This document shows, piece by piece, positions 11,901 to 24,600 of a stretch of DNA of 64,000 bases (positions are counted from its first letter, which is position 1; each line of letters begins with the position of its first letter). The stretch covers positions 5,489,186 through 5,553,185 of the forward strand of contig JABBOT010000005.1 in the NCBI GenBank assembly GCA_016165875.1. Reading direction: 5' to 3'. The DNA comes from Acanthopleura granulata (Eukaryota; Mollusca; Polyplacophora; Chitonida; Chitonidae). Under the pieces are notes generated by a model. That model did no database searches. It was given only the letters and a program-made list of their open reading frames with translations, and was not told the DNA's origin. The translations under genes were made by a program, and so were the position numbers.

Positions 11901-14540
11901 CATGTGTATATTAAGAAATATAAGAAAGTTTAGATCGGCGCGGAATCCCTGCAAACTAGACATTAGGTATTTATACTGTCCCATTTTTCTGATCGGTTAT
12001 AGGTTATTGAAAAATAAACACTTCCGCAATAATATAATATGTCGAATGTGTTTTTACCTACAAATCTCTCTTGACATACCGAATAACTAATCCCAGCCTA
12101 TTTTTGTCTCTCCATACCATCTGTCTGTCTGTAAGAGCTGGCAGGATTTTGAAACCTCTTAAGGCTCTGAGTGTTTTGTTGCCAAGTAATAATGAATGCT
12201 TATCTGTACTGCTGTTGTATAACTGACAAGAAATGTACCAAGTCACAGGCAGTTCCTCCAGCCTTTCTAAGAAGCCCAAGATTGCATTTACATTTACCCA
12301 AAGCTAATCACGTCCATCCATACGCCGAGCTTGTGGATCTTTGAAGATTAATTACAAGGGCATACGATCAAAGAACAGTAGCTTGTATATTATGCTTATT
12401 CACGGATTCCATTGAATTGAGAAAAACAAACAAACAAACAAACCAAAAAAAAAACAACATTTCCAGCTGATATTTTTTGTGCAGCCGCCCCACAAATCAG
12501 TTCAAAGCCATGCTAGTTGGCATTGCGATTTGCGGTGTCATTGACACTAATCGCATAAGCGCTTCTCGGCGCTCTCACAATCATGGTGATCTTTTGTACT
12601 CTAGTCGTTTGCTTCACTTGCTCGCTAGCACACAGTAGGCATGGCATTTGTACCAGATTCGGCTACATCAGCCTGATGACAATCAATTACTGTTTATTAC
12701 ACCACAATGTAAGCGCCAGACACGATCGATTAGAGGTATGCCACCTGTAAATCTGAATAATGGTTTCCGCCGGCTAGATCGGATTTTTGTCATCTGTGTA
12801 TCTCTTCAGACGCGGTAATTGTGTATTCAATGTAATATCAGTGTTATCTTGCTTCAATAAGTAAGCAGCGCTCCATGAACTACTTCATAATGGGGTGTAA
12901 ATTTGTAAATTGATTGTACTTGTAATTTAAACTCCCTTTTCATTGCCTCAAAACACTCCCCAAATATCAACTTCCAAAACACTGACTTAGAAAATCAAGA
13001 AGAAAAAAAAAAAAAAAAAAGAAAAAATAACAGAAAGAAAAAGTAAGATTAAAACCCCTGAAAGTTATCATTACAAAACTTCCTCAATGAATCTTCACAG
13101 TCGTCTTTCTTGGTTTTCTTTTTTTATTGTCAGTTTTATCATAAAAAAAAAACAAACCAAAAAACCCCCCACAGAAGCCTCGTTTTTAGAGAAAGCTTAA
13201 TGCGATGCTAACAAGACTATGAGATTCCTTTGAATGATGCCTTTCTTGAGGTTACTTGTAAAGTTTTCATTAATCACCGGGTGGGGATTGAATTTTTCGA
13301 GTTCCTTTTGTTCTGTCCACGTCTCTGCAGAGCTCAAGTTATATCTTAACGCTGAGAACAATCTCATCTTTTGCACTAAGGCCGGGAAGATTCTGACTTT
13401 GTCTACGTGGTTATACATTAGCGCTAAGCTGCTTTTTTGTCTTGTCCGGGCGATAGTGACCAGGTCAACTTCAACCAGTTAATCAAACATAAACCTGCTA
13501 TTTCTGCGCAGGGGCCACTCTTCAGGCGATCGCACGGTGGCTGTTAGTCGGCTGATATATGCCCCAGGTTATAAATCCACCAACAAACCGAAAACATACT
13601 CCACCCTAAGCCGGCCATGTAAAGAAATCATCACTCCATCTACGAGCACGTAAGTGGGATCATTTTGACGTCTGAGGCTTGTACCTTGTGGACACTCAAG
13701 GTCGGCCATTTGGAAGAAACCGTCGCTTTTCTGTATCTACCAGCAGGTCTGGGATCATCTAGACGTCCGAGACGTCAACTCTGAGCTACGCGTCTGGCTG
13801 TACACTGTCAGTTTACTCCAATCGTCCTGACATGCGGAGTTGCAGTGGTTACGAGGATTGATTGTTTGGTTTCAGGCCATTAGAGTATTAACCAAAAGGG
13901 AACCCTACGTGTGATAGGATCTATCCACTCAGTCCTACAACGGTTTGTGGGCGTTCACTGAGAGTCTGGGGATAAAGTCTCATCAATACCCACGGCTTAT
14001 AGAGGCCGCAGTAAGACTGTCGCAGAGAGTAAAACAACAACAGAGAGGACAGTGAGGCAGTTAGGAAATGGTGACTCGCTACACGTGAATTCCGGCCTCT
14101 TGTCCATTTACGCCAGTTAGAACAATGCTTATGTCCAACTGTTTGGGTGTCGTTTTTAGACTGGACTATAGAATGTAAGACGTTTTTATTAAAGGGATGC
14201 ACGTACTATGGAGTTCTCATAGCCATTATCGTGCCTACTGCTTATAGTACCCGATGAGGGAGGTGTTAATCAAATGACTTTGTGAGCTGTTGTGATGACG
14301 ATTGCCGTGTGCCGTGTAAACTGCGGATCATGATTAATTAAGTTTTAATCAAATTACCTTGAAGTATGCACCTGTGGCGAACACACAGGATACGCTCAGC
14401 TCGATCCGTTGAACTTTGTCCGCTGTCTATAAGTGTAGACTGGGCCTAGAGGCCGCATGTCCCGAGCAAGCCAATAGGAAATTGGTGAGAGTGACTGAAA
14501 CATTTACGCCCTTAAAATATCGATGACTTGGGCTAAACTC
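8971..14540. other. No gene recognised; simple A/T tracts
   Basis: No domain or known repeat was recognised in this 5.6-kb stretch. An open frame at 9796-10008 begins with a hydrophobic, signal-peptide-like stretch (MRNIAILMQIFCTFYSVV), but no donor or homology ties it to the channel gene. The open frame at 11563-11853 runs into a gtaagt-like sequence without recognisable content. Poly-A/T simple tracts lie near 12420-12460, 12998-13020 and 13125-13170. Confidence 0.35.
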
Positions 14541-14842
14541 TATGGAAGCCGGATAAGGACACCAGAAGGGTACTATTCTCGCGCGATTTGCGCCCCCTCG
14601 ACCAGCGGGGCGCGGAGCGAGGGGACGAGGACGGCACCATTCCCGCGCGGATCCGTCGTAAAGCGCTTCGCGGGTCGAGACGCGCGGCACGAGACCCGCG
14701 GCTCGAGAACGGTACCATTCGCGCACGATTTGCACCGTGCTCGAGTCGCGGGTCTCGACTCCGGAGGCGCGGAACGAGGAGACGAGGGATTCTTTCGTCC
14801 CGCGCCCCGCGGGTCTCGATATGTCCTCATCCGGCTTCCATA
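14541..14842. mobile_element. GC-rich TIR element, 302 bp
   Basis: A 20-bp inverted repeat, TATGGAAGCCGGATAAGGAC on the left and the complement of TATGGAAGCCGGATGAGGAC on the right (19 of 20 matching), encloses about 260 bp of strikingly GC-rich, CpG-rich DNA in AT-rich surroundings. Inside, GGTACTATTCTCGCG (14569), GGCACCATTCCCGCG (14633) and GGTACCATTCGCGCA (14711) are degenerate tandem copies at 64-78 bp spacing. The TA at each edge may be the target-site duplication. Long open frames on both strands follow from GC content and are not taken as genes. Confidence 0.7.
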
Positions 14843-16150
14843 AAATTTTGATCAATGTGCGGGATTTGATCATCGCTCAGAAGCATTATGGTATGATAGA
14901 ATTTCTACAAATAGAGAAATCTGTTGTCAGGCTTAGGAACAAGAGCGATAAAGTCGCCGTTAACGGCCACAGATTGTGTAATCAAAACAGATCAGAAAGG
15001 AACTCATTACAATGTAGATTTAAGTTAGTCCATGGAATAACGTCTTTACATGTGGCATCAGGGATAAAATGTCGCTACTCAGCCAGAATCAGTACCTGTC
15101 TCTATCACCTCCCGGAGAGAGGTGCTCTGTATTCATGCCTAGATTCCGCGGGGGGAGGGGGGGTGACAGGTGAGGGAGGTATGCTATGGGGTCCAAGTGA
15201 GGAACATTCATGGGCTTACTTCTATGATGTCTTCTTGGATATCCACTGAACTGGGGCTCATGTATCAGTTCCTGTAAGGATCCTTGGCCAACCAAACTCG
15301 TGAAGTCCTATCTACAGACATACTATCTGTCGTCTCCTTCGGGTAGATCGCTTAAGTTAACTTGAAACACTTAGACATCTGTTCAGAATTCCTCATACAT
15401 TGTGAGGAGATATAATATTGAATAAAAATGCGGGTCACGTTATGTCCCATTTTGTACATAATACCGACATTTATAGATTTTTGTTACACCTGTGACAATT
15501 TTTTAAAATTTTCAATGAAATCCATTTTTTCTATTGAAAGAGTAAAATATGTCATATGCGTTTATTGTAATGAATGACGTCCACAACTATCGAGAAAAGG
15601 GCGGCCAAATTTTAGGATAAATTGGGTTACAGTTGTGCGAATTGCCACAGTTACATTTGGCAACAGTTGAGGGGTGTATATTGCATACGGGTCTGTCAAA
15701 GTCAGCGCTTTCACAAATGCGAAACTCAGAACCATCTGGAACTATCACGAGCTACCTTAACACACAATATATTTTGCTGTTCTTGCTTGGAACTGAAGGT
15801 CGCTTTCAGTCTTACATATATAAAAGCGAGATCTTATAGCTGATCGCTCTCTTGCTGGCTTCCAGTAATGTTCTGAGGGAGCTACGATATCTGACGGTTC
15901 CCTCAGTCACCTATCATGTCAAATACTCAGCGGAACCAAAATGCAACGTTCAGTGCTCATTGATGAATCGTCGCATGTTGCCTGTCTTGGTGTTGTTGTT
16001 ATATACAAGTTCAGTAAAAAGTGCGATAACCTGAAATAAAACTTCATCTAGCAGAGATGTTTTTTTTGTTGTTGTCAGAAATAGAAATTAATGATACATA
16101 AATACGTTTGATTATGTAGAAAACATTCAAGGAATGTTACTACACAACCG
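14843..16150. other. No gene recognised
   Basis: This is noncoding-looking sequence immediately upstream of the first identified channel exon region. A G-rich run (GGGGGGAGGGGGGG) occurs near 15150. No LGIC N-terminal motif was found here. Confidence 0.35.
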
Positions 16151-16535
16151 TCAAGATAAACCTCTCCACATCATTTACTGTTGCCAAGCAAACATGTTAA
16201 GTCGAACTTTTTTCACTTAGAACATTCTGATTCAAAGAATAGAACACCTTTGAAATGAAGTATCGAAGAAATCAACATTTTTAGTTTTAACATTCTGTCC
16301 ATATCGAAGTATTACATGACCACCGGCGGTAAACCTAGGTATCTGAGAATTTTCACATTGCCTTTTGTAATTCTTATAGAAGACAGTATAAAGTTTTTAT
16401 AATGCATATTAGAAATAATAGAGGTTTCTCAGCATTAGTTGTGCGGTGATAACTCTTTTTTTCTTTGCTCTGTTAGAACAAGGCAGTAGACATGTTGGAA
16501 CTGTTTCCAAGTAAAGCAAAAAAAAGTCAACATAT
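16150..16535 (+). repeat. Intronic tandem duplication, copy 1 (upstream of exon a)
   Basis: Blocks such as CACATCATTTACTGTTGCCAAGCAAA, GAAGTATCGAAGAAATCAACATTTT and TTAGAACAAG...TTTCCAAGTAAAGCAA recur in the same order at 17293-17625, about 1.1 kb downstream and on the other side of exon a. By eye identity is about 70-75%. Confidence 0.75.
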
Positions 16536-16591
16536 TATTTGTCACCTCATGTTTTTCTTCAAAATCTATCAGATTTTATCTTTTCTTTCAG

Positions 16592-16659
16592 ACGAACCGA
16601 CGGTGGTGGAATGTCAGCTTTTCATCTATAGTTTTGACTCATTTTCGGAGACGACTATG
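16592..16659 (+). CDS. Channel exon a: beta-1/beta-2 region
   Basis: The exon follows a pyrimidine-rich acceptor (ttttctttcag) and ends at ATG followed by the donor gtaagt. It begins with the last two bases of a split codon and encodes 22 full residues, including VECQLFIYSFDSFSETTM. This matches the segment that precedes the FLRQQW strand in glycine receptors and GluCl (a V-x-C-x-I/L-F-I pattern followed by SETTM). It ends in phase 0, as the next exon needs. The first base of the split codon must come from an upstream exon that I did not find. Confidence 0.85.
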
Positions 16660-19600
16660 GTAAGTCAAGTTCTGCCTGGAACCATGCCATGAAATTGCGG
16701 GTGAAAATTTCTCCCGACGCACTGAAAATGTTAATTTTCCATTCTGGGGTCGTCATGCTTTAGATGAAATTGTTCTACGTCTTCCTATACCTTGAAACAG
16801 ATTCAGAGATGCATCGGGCATATGCGCCAAAAAATAGATCGTAGCTATAATCCACTGTAAACTGGACAGCTCACTTTAGCATTGACTGTAAAAATAAATA
16901 ACGCCGCTTGCACAAAAGGACTGTAAGAGAATTGCAACTTTTTGATGTTTATCTAGCAAACAAAAATGGATAATATGTTTGAAAAAGCCGACAACATTTT
17001 AGTGGTGTTATTTCCTCAAATAATAAGCCGGTTAGCGCCCTAGCGCAGCGCAATGACCCAGAAGCCTCCCACCAAGGCGATCACTGTGAGTTCAAGTCCA
17101 GCTCATGCTTCATCTCCGGCAGTACGTGGGAAGGTCCGCCAACAAGGTGTGGATGGTCGTGGTTTTCGCCGGCTTCTGCCCGGATTCTTCCCACCTTAAC
17201 CCTGGCCTAAGTGAAATATTCTTGAGTACGGCGTAAAATACCAATCAAATAAATCAATCAATCAATCAAACAATCAATCAAATAAATCAAATAATCATGA
17301 TAAACCGCGCCACATCATTTAGTGTTGCCAAGCAAACGTTAAGACTAAACTTTTTTGCTTACAACTTTTATATTCAAAGAATGGAATTCCTATGAAGTGA
17401 AGTATCGAAGAAATCAACATTTTCAGCTTAAAATCCAGGTGTACATATGGCGGTGTTATACGACTACAGTCGGACCGTATCCAGTTTTTATAACGTTTAT
17501 TAGCAGTCATGAAGGTTTCTCAGGATCATTTGTGAAGCGATAACTATCCACGGTTTGCTCAGTTAGAACAAGACCACTGACCTCATAGAGCTGTTTTCCA
17601 AGCAAAGCAATTATCAGCAGAGACAAACCTTTCGTCGCCATCATGCACGTTTGGGCTGGTACACACAGGGGGTCTGCTTACATGGGCAATGTTCCCATCA
17701 GTAAAACTTTCTTGCCTTCATTTTTAAAGTATTTGCATATCAAAATGATTCATCAACTAACAACAACAACACATACAACAACTATTTATTGATTTCGTTT
17801 GATTGTTGTTTATCGCCATATTGCAGAATTTTTCCTGTATACGACAGCGGTCAGTTTAACTTGTGGAGGACATCGGAGTTCTTGGGGTAAACCACCGACC
17901 TTTGACAAGTTACTGACGAACTGTCCATGTGACTTACCAATATGCACACCATATTGATGGACTCGTCTTGCCTTGTTGTCACTAAAACCTCGCAATCAGT
18001 AAAAGCGTGGAGAAAATAAAGATTTCCCTGTCAAATATCGGAACTCTGATCTGGTTTTATCTGATATGACATCTCTCAGGGTTCGAACTAGATCGGCTAA
18101 AACTCATGCAGATGTTGGTGTAACCACGGGTATGTTATCTCTTGTAGTGTTTTAACAAATGTAGAAATTTACGACAACATGTGATGGCATCGTTTTGTTA
18201 CAAGGTGATATGACTATTACCGAGGGATGAGGAGAATTAAAATTATTCACCAAATTTAGGTCGTTACAAGAAAAAATGACTGATATGCGGGCACAACTGA
18301 ACATGTCGCTCTCCAACAGAGTTTCTCGTTGCAGCTAAACGATAGTTTGTATTTTTGTAGAAATCTCAACCTCGAGACACTAAAACCTTACGACCTTGAA
18401 GTATAACACCGTCGACATGTTGCAAAAGCAATTTCTAAATATCATTCTTAAATACGCTTCCAACTCTATGAAAGGCCCATCAAAATAGTCGTTCTCAATA
18501 ATTTTCTGCTTAAGCCACAGCACTAAGGCTTCCGATATTTATCTCGTAACTGGCTAAGAAACAGCAGCTGTTTAAAGGCGCTGTCTCTGGTTTTAGTCAA
18601 ATATCTTGATCCTTCTTGATCTTACATCCTGCAGGATGTATTCTTGACCCTGTGCATTTCCTTGTTCATATCAATGATCTAACCTGCCCATCTGACCTCA
18701 TTAATTTGACATTAATTTCTGAAGACAAAAGCATTTCCCCTTTGATAATATCTTGGAGGTAAATGCCACCAATTGTCAAAGCATTTTTGGTTTGGAGCAA
18801 ACCGTTTGTCAGAAATATCTGTTTTATGTAAATCATTCCAAATGACAAACTCTGCTAGAGCACTGAGTTAATATGAATAAGCTAAAACATACCCAGAAAC
18901 AATCACATGAAAATCTTGTCACGCAAAAGTGTTAAAAATTTATTGCGCTATATTGAAATAAAGTTGTTTGTTGAAATTATATGGTGAAAAAAAAAATTAA
19001 ATAAAAATGAAAATTTATGGACAGATTTACTGTAAATACACACACACATCATTCGCTCCTAAATTGTCATTTTGGTTTGATGCGTTCATATAAAGTTGCA
19101 ATTTGGCTACCTTTTACTGCAAACCTCCATCAGAATGTCATCGCTGCCGTTCCTAGCATTATGTGTTTTTCTGTAATACTTGCTTTACGTTTGTGTTTAC
19201 TACGTCATTAAGCGAAAGCACACGCACACATCCTCACCTACGCCATTTTAATCGTTCCATCATTCCAGGTAATGTATAAATGCATACCCTTCATCGACTA
19301 AACCGAAGGCGTTATTTCTGCATTGATTTAAAGCCTATAGGCTTCGATAGTGTAAGGAATTAAATGATGAATTTTTGATTTATTTACTTTCAAACTTTGA
19401 AAAACGCCTCTAAAGATATTTCCAAATAGACATAAAGATACAGAAAAAGTTTGGCTGTTTACCAATTCCGAATTGGTAAGCCCGATTTCGTTCATTTAAT
19501 TTATACCTTCATAGGGCTTCCGTGGTGCCAGTCGCATCTTATGGGTAATTGACTTAAACTGACATGAATTTTAACGAAAGTGACAATTTGTTTTCCCCAA

Positions 19601-21592
19601 AACACTTCGACACGAGGAGCCGAACTTTTATTTCTCGGAGGCAGCAATTATCTTTTAAATGAAACACATGTGGTTGATTGATTGTGATTATTGCGAAAAA
19701 AATCTGAACTTATTGTCTCACGAGATAGCTCCATCTACCCTTAGATAGAAACTGAGAGCAGGTGCATATGACGGATGCTAATTACATTTTTTTTATTTAG
19801 ACAAAAGAACTTAGCCGATTAGTAATAAAGGTGGTTCACTTCCACCTTGTTTGCAACCGTTGCCATGAGACAACTAGCTTCCTAATCCTCATTCGAGACA
19901 ACATATACATGAACGAGAGACCAGAGCAAAATAGGAACACATAACTTAATGCATTAATGAAAACAGTGCAGAATATTCAGCGCTTGTGCAACTGCACGTG
20001 TGGATATTTACAGAGCAGGAAGCCTACTCAGAAACAGGTGCTGAATGTGCTTTCCGGTGCGACCGACACAGTGCGCAGCGCATGTGCCTCACGTTTGCCG
20101 TAGCCTCAGTTTTCAGGTCTTTGCGGTACCGTAGATTTAGTGCACCGTACTTAGCGTGACCGTGGATCACGGTCTGGCTGCAGTACTTTGAGGCGTTGTA
20201 GATCTAGTGCACAGTACCTGGCCCTACCGTTTAATCAGTATGCAATACTTTATCATACCGTGGATATAGTGCACTGTACATTGATGTAACGTTGACTCCA
20301 TGCTAGGTAATTAGATTTCGTACACTGCAATAAAGTGCACAATACTTCGAGGTACGACAGACATTGATGCACCACTGATTCAGTGCACAGTATTTCACGG
20401 CAACAGTACCGCCGAGAACTGTGAACCATTTCAAGGTGTAGTACCGTAGTACTGGATTGTTGTTGTCAGGAGATGATGAAGGCACAATACACGGAATAAA
20501 CGGTGTATTCCGTCTAGTTGAAGGCTTTTCAAGCACCAATCTTCCAAAAGCGCGAAAATTATTTTTGCCTTATTGTAGGTTAAAGCCATATTGAAAACGT
20601 TGGGAGGAAACGATGAATCATTCATGAAGACCACGTTTCATCGTAGAACATCGTCCTCAGATACACGGATAGCACCATAGTAGACAGTGCTAGAGAGCAA
20701 AGGCCATCGTGCTAAATCGTTCCATGCTTCAGATCTTCGTCCCATCGCTTCGTAACGTCACGTGATCGCTTTGTGCCATTGCTCCTTTGTCGGGTGATGC
20801 GACATGCACGGCTTACATGGATACCTTTCATCATTTCAGAAGAAGGGGTTCTCCATTTTTTGTAAAATAGATATAAGATACTTAGGTGTGGCACGACAGT
20901 TTCCTCGAACACCAACCATAAAAAGAACATGCCTTTATATTAAAGGTCATTCAGTCAGAAACCCATCAAATGCATAAATGTAACTCGACACTCTGGATGA
21001 AAGCATGAAATATTAAACGCGATATATATGGGCAAGCTCAGAAGGAATGTGTATAAGGTAACCTTCTCTCTTACAGGTATCTGCCATGTGGTGTTTACTA
21101 TACCCTTCTCAGTGTACCGGTGTGGTATTTGTGTCGGAAGGGGAAACTGATAGACACCCCATTAGACCCTTGAGAATCAACAATCTGCCATGTGCAGTAT
21201 ATCACATATACTCCATATATCTCCTTCAGCTGAAAAATGTCACCGGCTGTTTCAATTATTACCGGACTGATGATCAGGGAAACCTCGCCATCGCATTATC
21301 TATCTCCATCAAGTCTTCACAAACCCCGCATTGTTCGCTAGCCATGTTTCTAGCGCCTTCTATGATGTCTACACATCTCGGTTACAAGGCCATCAAGGCT
21401 TGGGTTGTCTGAGTGGCTAATGGATGCTCTCACATGAGTACAAAGTCTGGACCAATCAGCTGTTGGGATTCGGCTCTAGCAGACTCGGTTGCAGCTTTAT
21501 GTCAGGAGTTTGTCAGACATTCGGTGAGATGCATTACTTGGGCTCTGCCAGGCTTTCTTCGGCTCCAATATAATACTCTACAGAGTGGATAC

Positions 21593-21623
<31 letters not shown>

Positions 21624-24600
21624 AGAGCGGCGACGATGTCTCATGTCATTTCTCAGTATACGCAATATACATATTTTATGAGTTTGTTTTAAGATTTTAA
21701 GATTATATGTATTCTACGTACGTTTAAGCGTTTTTGTTAAAGAGTTTCATCAAAAGCTAAAGTAAAAGTGAAACCTTAGGGGAACCCAAACAGTCCATAA
21801 TTCAAGAGGATTAAAAGTGTAGATGGCGGGCCTCATGAAATATTACAATGGGTCAGGTATTCATGTACGTCGAGAAAGACAGCTACCTCAATAAATGGTT
21901 AAAAAGGGAACTTTCTGTCAGGCGCAATTCATCACGATTTAACGGCTGACAAACTGTCTGACAGAAATTCACTGTGGGTGATTTGACTGGAAAAGTGTCT
22001 AGACTCGCTTACCGTGTCTCTTGCGTCCTCACTAACCCAGTCACACAGTCTCTAAACCAAATAAGATGCTTTGCTTGTTGTCAAGTTTCAGAGGTGAACT
22101 GCAGTCAACGGTCTGTACCAGAGAGAAACACCATGATATTAGAATTCGGTGGATTTAAAAACAGATTTTAGAAACGTGATAGACTGTCCACTTGGAAACA
22201 TAATTTTTTAATTCCATAATGAAGCAGTCAATTGTATCAGCCAATTGGCTTATTTAATCAGTTAATTCAATCAAGGCGTCATAAATAAGTGGACCTTTTT
22301 ATCGACCACTGAATTTGTCTAATTAATTGTTAGATTCAGTTTTAGTCTGAAAATCAACAAATAAGACAAAAGTGATATATTTTGTATCGACATTTGCAAC
22401 ACGGACATACTGGAAACTCAGATGTGATGAACAGCATACGTCGCTTACAAGAGGTAGATCATGTCGAGTTCTCCTTTGTTCTGGGTCGCCTTGGTGGCCT
22501 AATATTTTGAGCATACGCATCTGAATCGGGTCATACCAAAGGCTTTAAAAATGGTACTTGTTGCTGCCCCGCTTGGCGCTCAGCATTGAGAGGTTAGGTG
22601 TCATGTCTGGTGTCTTCAACAGTGGCAGCAGCACTTTGGTGGCATGGACTCGCCCTCCCACAAGAAGACACAGTGTATATACATTCCAAGAACTTATCGT
22701 CGTGGTATGCTATCTGAAACATTCTTGAGTACGACGTAAAACCCAGGCATACATACGTATACATTATATTTATTCCTTGCTGTAATACGTTATAGCTTCT
22801 GGTATGGTTGTGATTGTAAAGCAAAGTGGTACTTCACAGCACTGCAGTGATGTACTTTTACAAACCTTAGGACTGCCTTGTTTAGCCAGGCAATGTTCCT
22901 AATAGGGGACTTTCGAGTACGAACTCTTTTATCGCTAAAGGTAAGAAAAGCCCTACTCTACAGTGTGACCTATCAAAATGGTAGGCAATTATTTCTGATT
23001 ACATTTGCTATAACATGGATGTCTAAGAAAAGTGTCACAAAAAGTTACTTAGACTGGACGTACGATAGGCAAAATTTTAGGAGCTGAAAGTTTTTTAATT
23101 TAAGAAGCTGCTGATTGAAGGAGAGGTCGTTTATACCGCCTTAACACGGTGAGACAGGTGATCGGTAAAATAAAGTGAACAAAATTGCCCGACATATTTG
23201 ATAAGTCACATGACACAATTGGACTCTTTTTACCTTTTGCGACAAAAGATGTTCAAACTTGAAACTCCCCTATTGTGGTAGCATGTTGCAATGCGAGCTG
23301 ATGCATAATTCACGTCAGTCTGCTCATAGTCAACCCTCACCAACTGAGTACTCACCCTTAGACGCTGTTATTATTATCATTAGAGCGTTATTATCCCAGC
23401 ATGTTGTGTGTTTTCATATTTTTTTCAATAACAATACAGCCTCAAGGCAGACCCAGCTTTCCCTAATCACCACCTAGACAGGTCTGTTTTCTGGCAACGG
23501 TGCGGCAGACTTTCATTCAAAGAAACCAGACGTCTTATGTCAAGCCAGCCCCTTAAATCTCTCCACATACATCTGTTCTGTGCATTTCTCCCGAGAATAC
23601 CAGCAAGGGGAGCACTCCTCGTAATTATAAAGGGATGCGGAGTTTAGGTAATATCTATAGTTGTGTTTCGTTTCCATTGACTACCGGGGATAGATTGCAG
23701 AGGCAGTGCGGCGATATGCGTGTTGTTCATTACACGGTCAACCTGGCACACACAGCTCAACTTTCCTCGGCTTGAAAGATTTACATGTATACTGACTTAT
23801 CAATGATTTAAAGAATACGACGGCCAGGTGCTTTATTCTCCAGCCTGGTGAATACCTCTATCTATCTCCAGTCCTAGGGGGCTAGAGCCGTCCACTTGAT
23901 CAAAATTTCTCTGAAACCTGACCTAGTATTGTGCTTTGAAACAGCTTGTAGCCATTGAACTATTCGTCAAAGCCATTTAATGACTAGGGTTTAATTTTTA
24001 TGCGAGTGACCTCGCGACGAGTATTTAAATTTCCATGCTTAGTAATAATTCACAAATATAATGGCAGCTCTGATTATTGATGGAGGAAAATGGTCAGTTT
24101 TATATTACTTCAGTTACAAATGCTGGGACAAGGCACTGGGTTTAGTGCAGACCACAACGAATTAATGCCGAAAAAATTCTATAAAGAAAATCAATGCGGA
24201 TGAGCGTCTCTTTGGAGAAGCACAGATTAACAAGTCGTGTGTCTGTGTATATATGAAGATCTGTGAACAAGAAGAATCTCTCTTGTATTCAGGCCAAACA
24301 ATATAGTGGCCAAGTTAGTACCCTCGTGTCTTGCGGATCAGAAGTGTTTCTGGCTACACTGTTAGTAATGATTTGCTTGCACTCTGTTCAAGTCTCCACC
24401 AGGAACGCAATCAAATCTGAGAGGCTTACTGCAAGGAAAGCCGTTAAGCCTTAAAGAGAAAATGTATACCTGAGAAAGTCAGTAGAAAAAATCGCCCTGG
24501 GACAGATTTGAATTGTTTGTTACAGTCAAAGAATACGACAATGGCGAAGGATCACCGCCTGTGTATAGCTCATTTCCACCGGCTGTCAACTTCAATTCTC

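Noticed and set aside
14427..14873. Long overlapping open frames on both strands (up to 148 codons minus, 170 codons plus to 15249) as genes
   Set aside because: They coincide with the GC-rich TIR element, where stop codons are rare in every frame. The translations are Arg/Pro/Ser-rich with no domain.
21086..21700. Open frames of 108 and 95 codons as coding exons
   Set aside because: No domain, no supported splice sites, and the second runs into a poly-A tract that creates a Lys run.
24263..24454. Open frame with a hydrophobic segment (FLATLLVMICLHSV) as a nested gene in the large intron
   Set aside because: It is short, without a known domain, and lies between two channel exons with no splice or homology support.
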